64,000 bases of DNA, from contig CAZPOP010000011.1 in NCBI GenBank assembly GCA_964588305.1, positions 1-64,000 on the forward strand, written 5' to 3'. The notes beneath the pieces are model-generated. The model searched no databases. It worked only from the letters and a program-made list of their open reading frames with translations, and had not been told where the DNA came from. Below, piece by piece: positions 8,780 through 17,285 of the stretch (the stretch's first letter is position 1; every line of letters begins with the position of its first letter). Origin of the DNA: SM1-73 sp964588305. Its GTDB lineage: Bacteria > Zixibacteria > MSB-5A5 > SM1-73. The position numbers were made by a program, and so were the translations under genes.

Positions 8780-8971
8780 ATGGCAAAAGTCTGTGAGATT
8801 TGCGGAAAAAAACCTTTGTACGGAAATAACGTCAGCCATGCGCACAACCTGACCAAGAGAAGATGGATGCCTAATCTTCAGAGGGTGCGAGTGACGGTGA
8901 AAGGACGACGGACCACCATCAATGTGTGTTCCGGCTGCCTGAAGGCGGGAAAAGTGGAAAGCCTTAGATAA
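8780..8971 (+). CDS. rpmB: 50S ribosomal protein L28
   Basis: A 63-residue ribosomal protein of the large subunit, full length for the family. The N-terminal MAKVCEICGKKP, the NNVSHAHN segment, the TKRRWMPNLQ core and a C-terminal CSGCL are all present. The two Cys-x2-Cys pairs (CEIC and CSGC) indicate the zinc-binding form of L28. An AAGGAGAAAGG ribosome site precedes the ATG. The gene is isolated, without rpmG next to it. Confidence 0.96.
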   Translation: MAKVCEICGKKPLYGNNVSHAHNLTKRRWMPNLQRVRVTVKGRRTTINVCSGCLKAGKVESLR

Positions 8972-9290
8972 GAGGGTTTCGTTCCCGATGTCCCAAGGTG
9001 AGAAGTCAGCTTCAATCCTGCCGAACGCAGGAACCGCATGGTCTAAGCCAAAAGTGACAAGTTCAGGTTTTGCCATTATAAGTTGAAAAACAAAAGACTT
9101 CAACTGATACAAAAGCAATAGATGAGTTTATCTCCCCCTCACCCCGCCTTCGGTGGTTCGACTCCGCTCACCACCCTGAGCTTGTGCTTTGATTTTGCTC
9201 AGCACCCTTAGTTTATCGAAGGGTCGAAGGGTGGGATTTTCAACCTAACCCTCTCCCCCTAGAGGAGGAGGCGAAGGGAGATCTGGATTG
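8972..9290. repeat. Intergenic repeat-derived sequence
   Basis: The section from about 9130 carries pyrimidine-rich words and copies of a GGTTCGACTCCGCTCACC motif (about 9163-9182) that recurs, inverted or diverged, near 36057 and in the tandem repeat at 56771-56890. Words such as CGAAGGGTCGAAGGGTGGG and CCCTCTCCCCCTAGAGG are typical of dispersed genomic elements. The element runs into the 3' end of the radical SAM gene and supplies its last codons. Confidence 0.5.
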
Positions 9291-11011
9291 GGTCGCGTAT
9301 GCATTTGAGATTTTTTTGCTTTGTCGAATTCCCTTTTTAGAAATATTTTGTCTATCCCGCTGTCAACGATATCCCAGGGCAGGGGAGAGCCAAAATCTCT
9401 TTCCTCAAAAATCAGCGAACTCACATCCACCTCGGCTTTCCTCCATGCCTGGGACAAGGTGAGGTTCTCTTGAACGTGATAGAATAAGCCTTCCCCCACT
9501 CTACGATTCCCCACGGATAGTATTCCCTGAAGTATTGCCTGTCGTACGCTCTTTTTCTCAAAATACACGCCTCTAAAAACTCTTACTCCGGTTTCAATCC
9601 TTTTCATCTTGGATTTCAGCTCTTTTTTCGTATTCATGGCACACCACTGAAAGGGGGTATGGGGTTTGGGGACGAAAGGATTGACGGAGAGAATAAGTCT
9701 CCTCCTGCGGTGGGTTCCGCCGTTTGCAGAACCGAGGCGCCTTCCTTTGGCCTTGGACGGTCTTATGTAAATCTCATGTATCCCGCGCACCAGATCGACG
9801 ATCGCATCAATATCCGGAGCTTTTTCAAAGGGAAGACCGATTATAAAATATAGTTTCAGATTAGCGATGCCAGCTTCTGCGGCTATTCTGGCGGACCTGA
9901 AAACGTCTTCTCTGGAAATATTCTTGTTTATTACCTTCCACATCTTCTCCGATCCAACCTCCGGAGCGACGGTTAGTGTTTTCAAGCCGGACTTCACCAA
10001 AATCTTCACAAGATTGGAGCTGATTTTATCCACCCTGAAAGAAGAAACTCCTATCTCGAATCCCCTTTTTTGAAGATCAGAACAGATGTTTTCCAAATCC
10101 GGATGATCTGAGATCAAAGATCCCACCAGACCCACATGCCGGAGGTCTCCTTTGTATCTTTCCACCTGAGTCAGAATGGAATTTCTGTCATGAAATCTGC
10201 AGGGTCGGTAAATGTATCCAGCGGCGCAGAAGAAGCATCCCCGGGCACATCCCCTTCCCACCTCCACCAGGAGGGAATCCTTGAAGTGTATGTATGGAGA
10301 GGATATGGGAGAAAAAGTCTCGATTTTGCCTATGTCTGCTTTTCTTCTTTCAACCCGCTCAAAGACCGCTTCCTTGGTTTCCCTCCTTTTTATCTCTCCT
10401 CCCCGATCATAAATGATGTCGTAGAACCGCGGAACGTAGACTCCTTGGATTTTGGAGAGGTTGAGAAGCGCTTTTTCCTTTGAAATTCCCTGTTCTGAGG
10501 ATTGGAGATACGTTCTTACAAAATCCGGCAGCGTTTCCTCTGCCTCTCCGATTAGCAGACAATCAAAGAAAGAGGCGATGGTTTCCGGATTTAGGGTGAC
10601 GGCTACGCCTCCCGCAATTATTAGGGGATCACCCTCGCTCCTTTGAGAGGATTTCAGAGAGATGCCTGACATTCTGAGAAGCTTCAAAACATTGACATAA
10701 TCGAGTTCGAAAGGCACGGAGAAAGCGACGATGTCGAAAGTTCTCAGCTTCAGATCAGATTCTAAGGTTTTGACGCCCGGATGAGTGGAAAAATCGAGCT
10801 TCTCATCGAACAATTGGGCAAAAAACCTTTCACAAGCCACCCCTTCTATCTGATTCAACAAACGGTAGATGGTCTGGTAGCCGAGGTTGGACATGCCCAC
10901 CTGGTAACTGTTGGGAAATCCCAGGGCCACACGAAGGGAGAATTGTTTTTTGCGGATGGTGCCTCTTTCCGAGGAGAGCAGCTTTTTTCTTGAATCGGAG
11001 AGATCTTTCAT
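9245..11011 (-). CDS. B12-binding-like radical SAM protein, TIGR03960 type
   Basis: About 588 residues. The radical SAM cluster motif is visible as GRGCARGCFFC (Cys-x3-Cys-x2-Cys) in the middle of the protein, preceded by an N-terminal region of the B12-binding type (FPNSYQVGMSNLGYQ) and followed by a partial TIM-barrel with NPFVPKPHTPFQW, as in the TIGR03960 family. That family often sits near ribosomal/RNase G genes and its reaction is unknown to me. The start is the ATG at 11011 preceded by AAGGA; an upstream TTG frame extension of 16 residues lacks a well-placed site. The last residues (LPSPPPLGGEG) are read from the adjacent dispersed repeat, so the tail has been replaced by repeat sequence. 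Confidence 0.85.
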   Translation of the reverse strand: MKDLSDSRKKLLSSERGTIRKKQFSLRVALGFPNSYQVGMSNLGYQTIYRLLNQIEGVACERFFAQLFDEKLDFSTHPGVKTLESDLKLRTFDIVAFSVPFELDYVNVLKLLRMSGISLKSSQRSEGDPLIIAGGVAVTLNPETIASFFDCLLIGEAEETLPDFVRTYLQSSEQGISKEKALLNLSKIQGVYVPRFYDIIYDRGGEIKRRETKEAVFERVERRKADIGKIETFSPISSPYIHFKDSLLVEVGRGCARGCFFCAAGYIYRPCRFHDRNSILTQVERYKGDLRHVGLVGSLISDHPDLENICSDLQKRGFEIGVSSFRVDKISSNLVKILVKSGLKTLTVAPEVGSEKMWKVINKNISREDVFRSARIAAEAGIANLKLYFIIGLPFEKAPDIDAIVDLVRGIHEIYIRPSKAKGRRLGSANGGTHRRRRLILSVNPFVPKPHTPFQWCAMNTKKELKSKMKRIETGVRVFRGVYFEKKSVRQAILQGILSVGNRRVGEGLFYHVQENLTLSQAWRKAEVDVSSLIFEERDFGSPLPWDIVDSGIDKIFLKREFDKAKKSQMHTRPNPDLPSPPPLGGEG

Positions 11012-11117
11012 TCTTTTCCTTATGAAACATGCCAGGTGACAGCCGCAATTTACCTCCAACAGCAGACTGTGTCAAACCAAAAGTAAAATGCCTCCCCTTC
11101 CGGGCACCCTGGGCTTG

Positions 11118-11148
11118 AAAAAAAAAGATCCCGCCAAAAGACGGGATC
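11118..11148 (-). terminator. Intrinsic terminator on the minus strand after ftsZ
   Basis: Stem GATCCCG (11142-11148 read on the minus strand) with CGGGATC, an 8-base loop, then nine T residues on the minus strand. It ends the dcw transcript or a separate RNA, about 340 bases past the ftsZ stop. Confidence 0.88.
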
Positions 11149-11480
11149 CGGTTAAGGGAGGTGATTTATGAGCAACTGAGGAATTTGAATGAGTCCTCAA
11201 GGTAAAGTTGGGTTTTTGCGTCTCCCGCTATCTGTATTGGTGGTTGTCGTCAACAAAACGATTCTCGAAGTATGAGGCCTTGGGCCGTCAAGTGAATGTC
11301 CCAGCACATGCAAGAATTCTCGTCCGGGCCACAAAAAGGCTGACGCCTTGACTCCTGCAGTCGCAGCCGGATGGGCCTCCAGGTGCGCAGATCTATCTGC
11401 TTGCCTGGAGCGTTACCTGCACTGCAAGCGTCTAGGTTTGCGCTGCAGTCCTGATCTTACTACGACTGAAGAAGCGCCAG
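11118..11480 (-). ncRNA. Candidate structured RNA or ftsZ 3' UTR with terminal anti-SD segment
   Basis: No coding frame is convincing, but there are at least four hairpins: ACTGCA-GCG/CGC-TGCAGT (11421-11449), CTCCAGG plus GCAGAT with symmetrical partners (11377-11410), AAGGC/GCCTT (11336-11349) and GAGGA/TCCTC (11178-11198). On the minus strand these are followed by an unpaired AAATCACCTCCCTTAA (11154-11167) and then a strong terminator. That last unit mimics the 3' end of 16S rRNA and could pair with ribosome sites. It does not match RNase P, tmRNA, SRP or 6S RNA as I know them. The 5' end is not defined. Confidence 0.4.
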
Positions 11481-11486
11481 GATGGT

Positions 11487-12644
11487 TTAACCTCCATTTT
11501 GTTTTCTGATAAAGGCTGGTACCTCCAGATCGTCCGAGGTATAGGATTGAACCTTTGCTCTATCAGATATCTGCTGCAGGTCGTATTCAGGCTCTCTGTA
11601 TTTGGATCTCGATTTGTCTAAGATGTGCTTCGAGCACGAGAACAAATCTCTTGCGTCTTCTTTGCCTGCTCCCGTCCTGTCGCTGCCATTGCCGAAGCCG
11701 GTAGCGATCACCGTGACCCTCAATTCATCTTTTAGGCTTTCATCCACCACCGCACCAAAGATGATGTTGGCATCCTGGCCTGAGGCTTCGGTGACCAAAG
11801 AGGCTGCCTCGTTCACCTCCAATAGGGCCATATCTGGACCTCCGGTGATATTCACCAAGACCGCCTTGGCGCCGGCGATGGACACGCTATCCAGAAGCGG
11901 GCTGGCTATGGCCTGTTCCGCGGCCTCCTTGGCCCTGTTTTCTCCGGTGCCGTAGCCGATTCCGAAAAGAGCGTCTCCCATCTCGGACATCACCGTCTTT
12001 ACGTCGGCGAAGTCTAAGTTGATGAGTCCCGGCACGGTGATCAGCTCGGATATTCCTTTGGTGGCTTGAAGCAGAACCTCGTCTGCTAACTTGAAAGCGT
12101 CGGTCAGCACAGTTTCTTTGGTGGCTAGCGCCAACAGTTTCTGATTGGGGATGACGATCAGAGTATCTACTTTGTCCTTCAGCTCCTCTATACCCATCAA
12201 AGCGCGAGACATTCTCTTTCTTCCCTCAAACTCAAAGGGTTTGGTGACCACCCCGATGGTCAAGGCTCCGTGATCTTTGGCCATTTCCGCGATGATGGGA
12301 CTGGCGCCGGTGCCGGTGCCTCCTCCCATACCGGCGGTAACGAAGACCATGTCCGCGCCGACCAGCGACTCGGCCACCAGATCACGATCCTCTTCCATCG
12401 CTCTCCGGCCGATCTGCGGATCGGCTCCGGCCCCCAATCCTTTGGTGAGACGGCTGCCGATCTGAATCTGGTGAGAAGCCTTGCCGGCCTTCAGATCCTG
12501 CGCATCGGTGTTGACGGCCATGAAATCGACTCCGGAGAGACGGGCATCGATCATCCGATTGATGGCATTCCCTCCCGCTCCCCCTACGCCAACCACCTTC
12601 ATGTCGGCGTGATTCTCGTAGCTGGTATCGAGCTCAAAAAACAT
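11487..12644 (-). CDS. ftsZ: Cell division GTPase FtsZ
   Basis: Tubulin-like GTPase that polymerises into the Z-ring at midcell; 385 residues. Visible are GVGGAGGNAINRM (nucleotide binding), NTDAQDL, the tubulin signature GGGTGTGAS, and the T7 catalytic loop NLDFADVKTVM. The C-terminal tail ends in LEVPAFIRKQ, the conserved peptide that binds FtsA and other partners. I set the start at the ATG at 12644 because GGAGGGAGG precedes it; the TTG 18 bases upstream lies inside that site. It is the last coding gene of the dcw cluster, 26 bases after ftsA. Confidence 0.97.
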   Translation of the reverse strand: MFFELDTSYENHADMKVVGVGGAGGNAINRMIDARLSGVDFMAVNTDAQDLKAGKASHQIQIGSRLTKGLGAGADPQIGRRAMEEDRDLVAESLVGADMVFVTAGMGGGTGTGASPIIAEMAKDHGALTIGVVTKPFEFEGRKRMSRALMGIEELKDKVDTLIVIPNQKLLALATKETVLTDAFKLADEVLLQATKGISELITVPGLINLDFADVKTVMSEMGDALFGIGYGTGENRAKEAAEQAIASPLLDSVSIAGAKAVLVNITGGPDMALLEVNEAASLVTEASGQDANIIFGAVVDESLKDELRVTVIATGFGNGSDRTGAGKEDARDLFSCSKHILDKSRSKYREPEYDLQQISDRAKVQSYTSDDLEVPAFIRKQNGG

Positions 12645-12670
12645 AGCTTTTCCTCCCTCCAAAAAGAGTG

Positions 12671-13903
12671 TTAAAAATATTGACTAAATAGATTCTTCAT
12701 TCGATAGAACCATCCTTTTTGTTTTGAGCCCCTTTTGGATTTCTCATCTTTCAGTTGTTCCAATCCGTAAAGAATCAACCCCACGCCGGTGGAATGAATG
12801 GGAGTGGAAGCAACTTCCACCAGGCCAGTGAATCCTTGAGGTATTCCTTTTTTCGCCGGCATGTCGAATATCTGCTCGGCCAATTCCACCATCCCTTCCA
12901 TCAGAGAACCTCCTCCGGTCAGAACGACTCCCGTCCCCAGGAGGTCGGAATAGTTGGTCTTTTTCATCTCTCTTAACACCAGGCTGAGTATCTCCTCCGC
13001 CCTGGGCTCGATGATGGCCGCCAGAACCGATCTGGAGATTTCCTTGGCTTCGCGTCCCGCGACCCCGGGAACATTGATCATCTCGTCCGAATCCACCAGC
13101 GTAGATAGTGCACAGCCGTAAGATTTCTTGATCTCCTCTGCCTGCTCCACCGGCGTTCTCAACCCGATGGCGATATCGTTAGTTACATTTTTGCCTCCCA
13201 CCCCGATCACTGCCGTGTGTCTTATGGAACCGTCATGGAAGATGGCCACGTCAGTGGTTCCACCTCCCAAGTCGATCAGAGCTACCCCCAATTCCTCCTC
13301 GTCCGGAGAGAGGAGGGCGTAGCTGGATGCAAGCGGCTGAAGGACAAAATCACACACCTCCAATCCAGCCTTTTTCACGCTGCGGTAAATATTCTGGGCC
13401 GAGGTGACCGCACCGGTGACGATGTGAACCTCCGCTTCCAGCCTGGCGCCGGACATCCCCACCGGATCCTTGATCCCGGATTGGTCATCCACCGTGTACT
13501 CCTGGGGCAAAACGTGGATGATCTCTCGGTCCATGGGAAGAGCCACGGTTCTGGCCGCATTTATCACCCGCTCAACGTCCGAAGGGACGATCTCGTTGCC
13601 GGAGCGGGAGATGGCAATCACCCCCCGGCTGTTGATACTTCGAATGTGATCTCCAGCGATGCCGGCAAAGACCGAATGGACCTTGACCCCGGCCATCAAC
13701 TCGGCATCCTCCACCGCCTGAGCTATCGATTCCACCGTCTTTTCCAGATTAACCACCACCCCTCTTTTGAGTCCCTCGGAGCGTGAAGTCCCGATCCCCA
13801 CGATCTTGGGCTCCCCCGATTCCTGCAACTCCGAGATGATCACCGCAATCTTGGTGGTTCCGATATCCAAACTGACGATCGAGTTTTCCTTCCCCATAAC
13901 CAT
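12671..13903 (-). CDS. ftsA: Cell division protein FtsA
   Basis: Actin-like ATPase, 410 residues, that tethers FtsZ to the inner membrane. The phosphate-1 motif SLDIGTTKI is near residue 11, the ligand loop LIDLGGGTTDVAIF near 207 and the adenosine motif GVVLTGGGSLMEGM near 330. The C-terminal GWFYRMKNLFSQYF is an amphipathic membrane-targeting helix. Two in-frame ATGs occur at 13903 and 13897; the second is better spaced from the weak GA-rich ribosome site. It lies between ftsQ (7 bases) and ftsZ. Confidence 0.96.
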   Translation of the reverse strand: MVMGKENSIVSLDIGTTKIAVIISELQESGEPKIVGIGTSRSEGLKRGVVVNLEKTVESIAQAVEDAELMAGVKVHSVFAGIAGDHIRSINSRGVIAISRSGNEIVPSDVERVINAARTVALPMDREIIHVLPQEYTVDDQSGIKDPVGMSGARLEAEVHIVTGAVTSAQNIYRSVKKAGLEVCDFVLQPLASSYALLSPDEEELGVALIDLGGGTTDVAIFHDGSIRHTAVIGVGGKNVTNDIAIGLRTPVEQAEEIKKSYGCALSTLVDSDEMINVPGVAGREAKEISRSVLAAIIEPRAEEILSLVLREMKKTNYSDLLGTGVVLTGGGSLMEGMVELAEQIFDMPAKKGIPQGFTGLVEVASTPIHSTGVGLILYGLEQLKDEKSKRGSKQKGWFYRMKNLFSQYF

Positions 13904-13910
13904 CTCTTTC

Positions 13911-14738
13911 TTATAGATTTCCCTTCTCGCCCAAACGCTTTCCTCTTGTCTGAGCCGACTGGCCGCCCCGATGTTGAGAAGGGGAGAGGGCCAATCCCGG
14001 AGAAGATTCTCTCAACACCACTTGATCTTTGAATCTGAGATCTATGCAAGTAGGTTGTCCTGTCTTTTCCTGGTAATTGAGTACCGCCTTCAACCTTTTC
14101 AATTTCTTCTTAAAGCCACCTTTTCCCATGTTTACCCGGATTGCCCCAGGAATGAGGTACAAAACGAGATTGGCTTTCTCATGCAGGTCTATCTCTGATA
14201 TGATATCTGCAAAACTGGAATCCTCTTCTAACATAGTGCTCCAAAAATCCGAGGCGAAGTTGGCTTTCATGTCAGGCCATCGTTGATAAGGCGCCACGCT
14301 TTGCTCTCCAAAGACGGCTGGTGGTTCCAGTCCGGTAACTATGGGAAGATCACGGTGGAAATCCTCCTCTTCTAAAGGAATGATCTCTTGATCCCGAGAC
14401 AGACCGCATAATCCCTCAGGCAGATTGATCCACAGTGCTGGTTTTTTCTCCTCCACCTCAATCAGCAGCCGGTCAGGGAGTTGTCTTTTTACCCGTACCT
14501 CTTTTATCCTCGAATCTTCCCTGACACGGTCTTGGATTTTCCCCAGATCTATGCGGAAGATGTTGCTGTCCAACCTAATTTTGGCTCTCTCCAGGATTTC
14601 CTTTTCGCTGGTTTTGCGATTTCCCCGGACCTCAATTCCCGTCAAACAGAATCTGGAGGAGTGCGAGATGAAGATATACACCCCGGATAAAGCCAGGGTG
14701 AATAGAATTGGTATGAGAAATGCGTTTGTCCTGTTCAT
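13911..14738 (-). CDS. ftsQ: Cell division protein FtsQ/DivIB
   Basis: A bitopic membrane protein of the divisome, 275 residues. One membrane segment (about residues 7-25) is followed by a POTRA domain (FCLTGIEVRGNRKTSEKEI ... PDRLLIEVEEKKPALWI) and the FtsQ beta domain (about 125-240). These connect FtsA/FtsW-side and FtsL/FtsB-side proteins in the periplasm. The last 30 residues (after VVLRES) are low-complexity, polar and poorly conserved in style; their DNA contains CCCTCTCCCC-type words like the dispersed repeats, so the tail may be repeat-derived. Six bases separate it from murC. Confidence 0.9.
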   Translation of the reverse strand: MNRTNAFLIPILFTLALSGVYIFISHSSRFCLTGIEVRGNRKTSEKEILERAKIRLDSNIFRIDLGKIQDRVREDSRIKEVRVKRQLPDRLLIEVEEKKPALWINLPEGLCGLSRDQEIIPLEEEDFHRDLPIVTGLEPPAVFGEQSVAPYQRWPDMKANFASDFWSTMLEEDSSFADIISEIDLHEKANLVLYLIPGAIRVNMGKGGFKKKLKRLKAVLNYQEKTGQPTCIDLRFKDQVVLRESSPGLALSPSQHRGGQSAQTRGKRLGEKGNL

Positions 14739-14744
14739 GGCATT

Positions 14745-16118
14745 CTAACTGGCAAGCATTTCTAAAAGTTCTGTTCCGGTTCTGTAAATATCCCCTGCTC
14801 CCATGGTGATCACCATGTCATTCTCTTTCACCAGCTTCAAGAGGAAAGAGGCCACCTCCTCCTTCTGCGGGACATAGAATGCGTTTTTGTGTCCATATTC
14901 TTTGGCGGCCAAATAGACAAGTTCCCCGCTTACACCGGGAATTGGCTCTTCCCGGGCAGGATAGACATCGGTGACTATCAAAATGTCTGAGTTAAGGAAC
15001 GACCTGCCGAATTCTCTGTGAAAATCCCTGGTTCGGGAATAGAGGTGAGGCTGAAACACACAGATGATCCTCCTCTTCCAGCCGGAGCGGGCCCCTTTCA
15101 GGCTTGCCTCAATCTCGGTGGGGTGATGAGCATAGTCGTCTATTACCATTATTCCTTTCTCGGTCCCCTTGATCTCGAATCTTCTGCTAACCCCTTTGAA
15201 GCCGGAAAGTCCCTTTCGTATTTTCTCCCAGGGGATTTCAAGCTCAAGTCCAACCGCGATGGAAGCCAGCGAATTCTTGACGTTGTGAGTCCCCGGCAGC
15301 GATAACTCCACCTCTCCCAATTCCTGGCTTTTGAGTCTCACCTTGAAGCGGCTGCGGTTTTCTGCAAAAGAAAGCGATTGGGCCTGCAGGTCCGCCTGAG
15401 ACGAAAATCCATAGGTGGTGATGGGCCTTTCTATTTTGGGCATCAGGTCGACCAAGTTCTCTTCATCCAGACATAATATCACCCGGCCGTAGAAGGGAAC
15501 TTTGTTGACGAACTCCAAAAAAGCGGATTTAACCTCCTCGAAACTTCTGTAATAATCTAAGTGTTCGGCCTCCAGGGTGGTGACCACAGCGATGGTAGGG
15601 GTAAGGCACAAAAAGGAACGGTCGAATTCATCCGCCTCGGCCACCAAAAACTCGCCATTTCCCAGCTTGGCGTGGGCGCCTAAATTGATCACCCTTCCTC
15701 CCACCACGATGGTGGGGTCCAGTCCCCCCTCAGACAGGATCTCACCCACCATCGAGGTGGTGGTGGTCTTACCGTGGGTTCCGGCAATTCCTATGCCGCA
15801 TTTCATCCTCATCAATTCGCCCAGCATCTCCGCTCTTCTGACCACTGGAATCTTGTTGATTTTGGCAAAGACCACCTCCGGATTTTCTTCCTTGACCGCA
15901 GAGGAGATGACCACCACGTCCGATTCGGCGACATTCCTCCCTTGATGCTGGTTAAAGATCTTAATTCCCAGATTCTCCAATCTTTGAGTGGTTTCAGTCG
16001 ACTTCAAATCCGAACCTGTGATCTTATAACCTAGATTAAACAGAAGCTCCGCGATCCCGGACATCCCCGCTCCACCGATCCCAATAAAATGAATATGTTT
16101 TATTTTCTTGAATTTCAT
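14745..16118 (-). CDS. murC: UDP-N-acetylmuramate-L-alanine ligase MurC
   Basis: Cytoplasmic ATP-dependent ligase that adds L-alanine to UDP-MurNAc; about 457 residues, normal for the family. Visible are the N-terminal Rossmann motif HFIGIGGAGMSGIA, the ATP loop GTHGKTTTTSM, EADEFDRSF, and IDDYAHHPTEIEA in the C-terminal domain. The start is the ATG at 16118 after AAGGAT; a TTG four codons upstream is unlikely. Eight bases after murG. Confidence 0.96.
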   Translation of the reverse strand: MKFKKIKHIHFIGIGGAGMSGIAELLFNLGYKITGSDLKSTETTQRLENLGIKIFNQHQGRNVAESDVVVISSAVKEENPEVVFAKINKIPVVRRAEMLGELMRMKCGIGIAGTHGKTTTTSMVGEILSEGGLDPTIVVGGRVINLGAHAKLGNGEFLVAEADEFDRSFLCLTPTIAVVTTLEAEHLDYYRSFEEVKSAFLEFVNKVPFYGRVILCLDEENLVDLMPKIERPITTYGFSSQADLQAQSLSFAENRSRFKVRLKSQELGEVELSLPGTHNVKNSLASIAVGLELEIPWEKIRKGLSGFKGVSRRFEIKGTEKGIMVIDDYAHHPTEIEASLKGARSGWKRRIICVFQPHLYSRTRDFHREFGRSFLNSDILIVTDVYPAREEPIPGVSGELVYLAAKEYGHKNAFYVPQKEEVASFLLKLVKENDMVITMGAGDIYRTGTELLEMLAS

Positions 16119-16126
16119 GGTATCCT

Positions 16127-17272
16127 TCAAGGCTTTTCGTGGCCGCCCTTCTGGGCGCCTCTGGAATTCTTTTGCCTTTTTTTCAACAGTTTTTCCATTT
16201 CGTTCACCAAAAGAGATGATGCATCAGGTCTTCCCATCTTTCTACTCTGCTCCGCCATCCTTTTCGATCTCTCTTCGTCCGAAAGGACAAAGGAGAGTTT
16301 TTGCGCAAGAATTTCACCGGTCAGATCCCGTTGGAAGATTATCTGGGCGGCCCCTTCTTTCCGCAGAATCTCCGCGTTGTATCTTTGATGATCAGCTGTG
16401 GCAAATGGATAAGGTATCAGAAGCGACGGTTTGCCGCAGGCGGTGATCTCGGCTAAGGTCAAAGCTCCAGCTCTGGAGACCACCAGATCGGAAACTGCAT
16501 AGGCAGACCTCATGTCCTCAATGAAGGGGAAAAGTGCACATTTCGTCTTTTTCCCCTCAACTTTCTTAGAGAGGGAGGAAAAATCATTCTCTCCGGTTTG
16601 CCAGAGAAGCTGCCAATTCTCCGAAAGAGAATCCAAGCTCTCCATGACCGCCCGATTTATGGCCCCGGCTCCCTGACTGCCGCCGAAGATGAATATGGTT
16701 TTTTTGCCCGGATCCAAATCGAACTTCCTCAAAGCTTCATCTCTTTTACCGGAAGCGACGTCCTCCCTTACTGGATTTCCGGTCACCGTTAATTTCGTCT
16801 TGGTTAGAAAATACCGGACTGAACTTAGGTAAGACAAACAGACCCGGTCGGCCAGAAACGCCAAGAGGCGAGTCGACATTCCAGGATAGCTGTTCTGTTC
16901 TTGAATCAATGTGGGGATGTTTTTCAGGCTGGCGGAAAAAACCACGGGAAAGCTTACATAGCCTCCCGTCCCCACCACCAGGTCCGGTCTTTCCTCATTC
17001 AAAATTCTGAAGGATTGATATAGGCCTTTAAGAACGTAATAGGGAAGCATAAGATTCTCGGGGCTTGCCTTTCTCTTCAATCCCCGGGCCTGAATGAAGA
17101 TCAACTTGAACCCGTATTTAGGCACGATTTTGGACTCCAAGCCATCTTTGGTGCCAACGAAGGTGACTTTGCCCTTTGGAAATCGTCTTTTAAACTCTTT
17201 GGCCATGGCTATTGCTGGAAAAACATGTCCACCGGTCTTTCCTCCGGCTAGGATTACTTTTATGGCGGGCAT
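16127..17272 (-). CDS. murG: UDP-GlcNAc transferase MurG (lipid II synthase)
   Basis: Membrane-associated GT28 glycosyltransferase that adds GlcNAc to lipid I to give lipid II; 381 residues. The N-terminal glycine loop is GGKTGGHVFPAIA, close to the usual GGTGGH form, with VGTGGYVSFP, EQNSYPG and the C-terminal FGGSQGAGAINRA and SRAGALTLAEI, where the donor sugar nucleotide binds. The last 15 residues are a Lys-rich tail. It lies between ftsW and murC, with short gaps on both sides. Confidence 0.96.
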   Translation of the reverse strand: MPAIKVILAGGKTGGHVFPAIAMAKEFKRRFPKGKVTFVGTKDGLESKIVPKYGFKLIFIQARGLKRKASPENLMLPYYVLKGLYQSFRILNEERPDLVVGTGGYVSFPVVFSASLKNIPTLIQEQNSYPGMSTRLLAFLADRVCLSYLSSVRYFLTKTKLTVTGNPVREDVASGKRDEALRKFDLDPGKKTIFIFGGSQGAGAINRAVMESLDSLSENWQLLWQTGENDFSSLSKKVEGKKTKCALFPFIEDMRSAYAVSDLVVSRAGALTLAEITACGKPSLLIPYPFATADHQRYNAEILRKEGAAQIIFQRDLTGEILAQKLSFVLSDEERSKRMAEQSRKMGRPDASSLLVNEMEKLLKKRQKNSRGAQKGGHEKP

Positions 17273-17285
17273 GGTCGAACCATTG

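Larger units (their letters stand above)
11012..11486. other. Intergenic region after ftsZ with heavy RNA structure
   Basis: 475 bases between the 3' end of ftsZ and the radical SAM gene start, both on the minus strand. It contains a minus-strand terminator and several strong hairpins (see the candidate ncRNA). On the plus strand a perfect ribosome site is followed by only a three-codon frame (ATG AGC AAC TGA near 11168), and no plus-strand gene follows. Confidence 0.5.
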
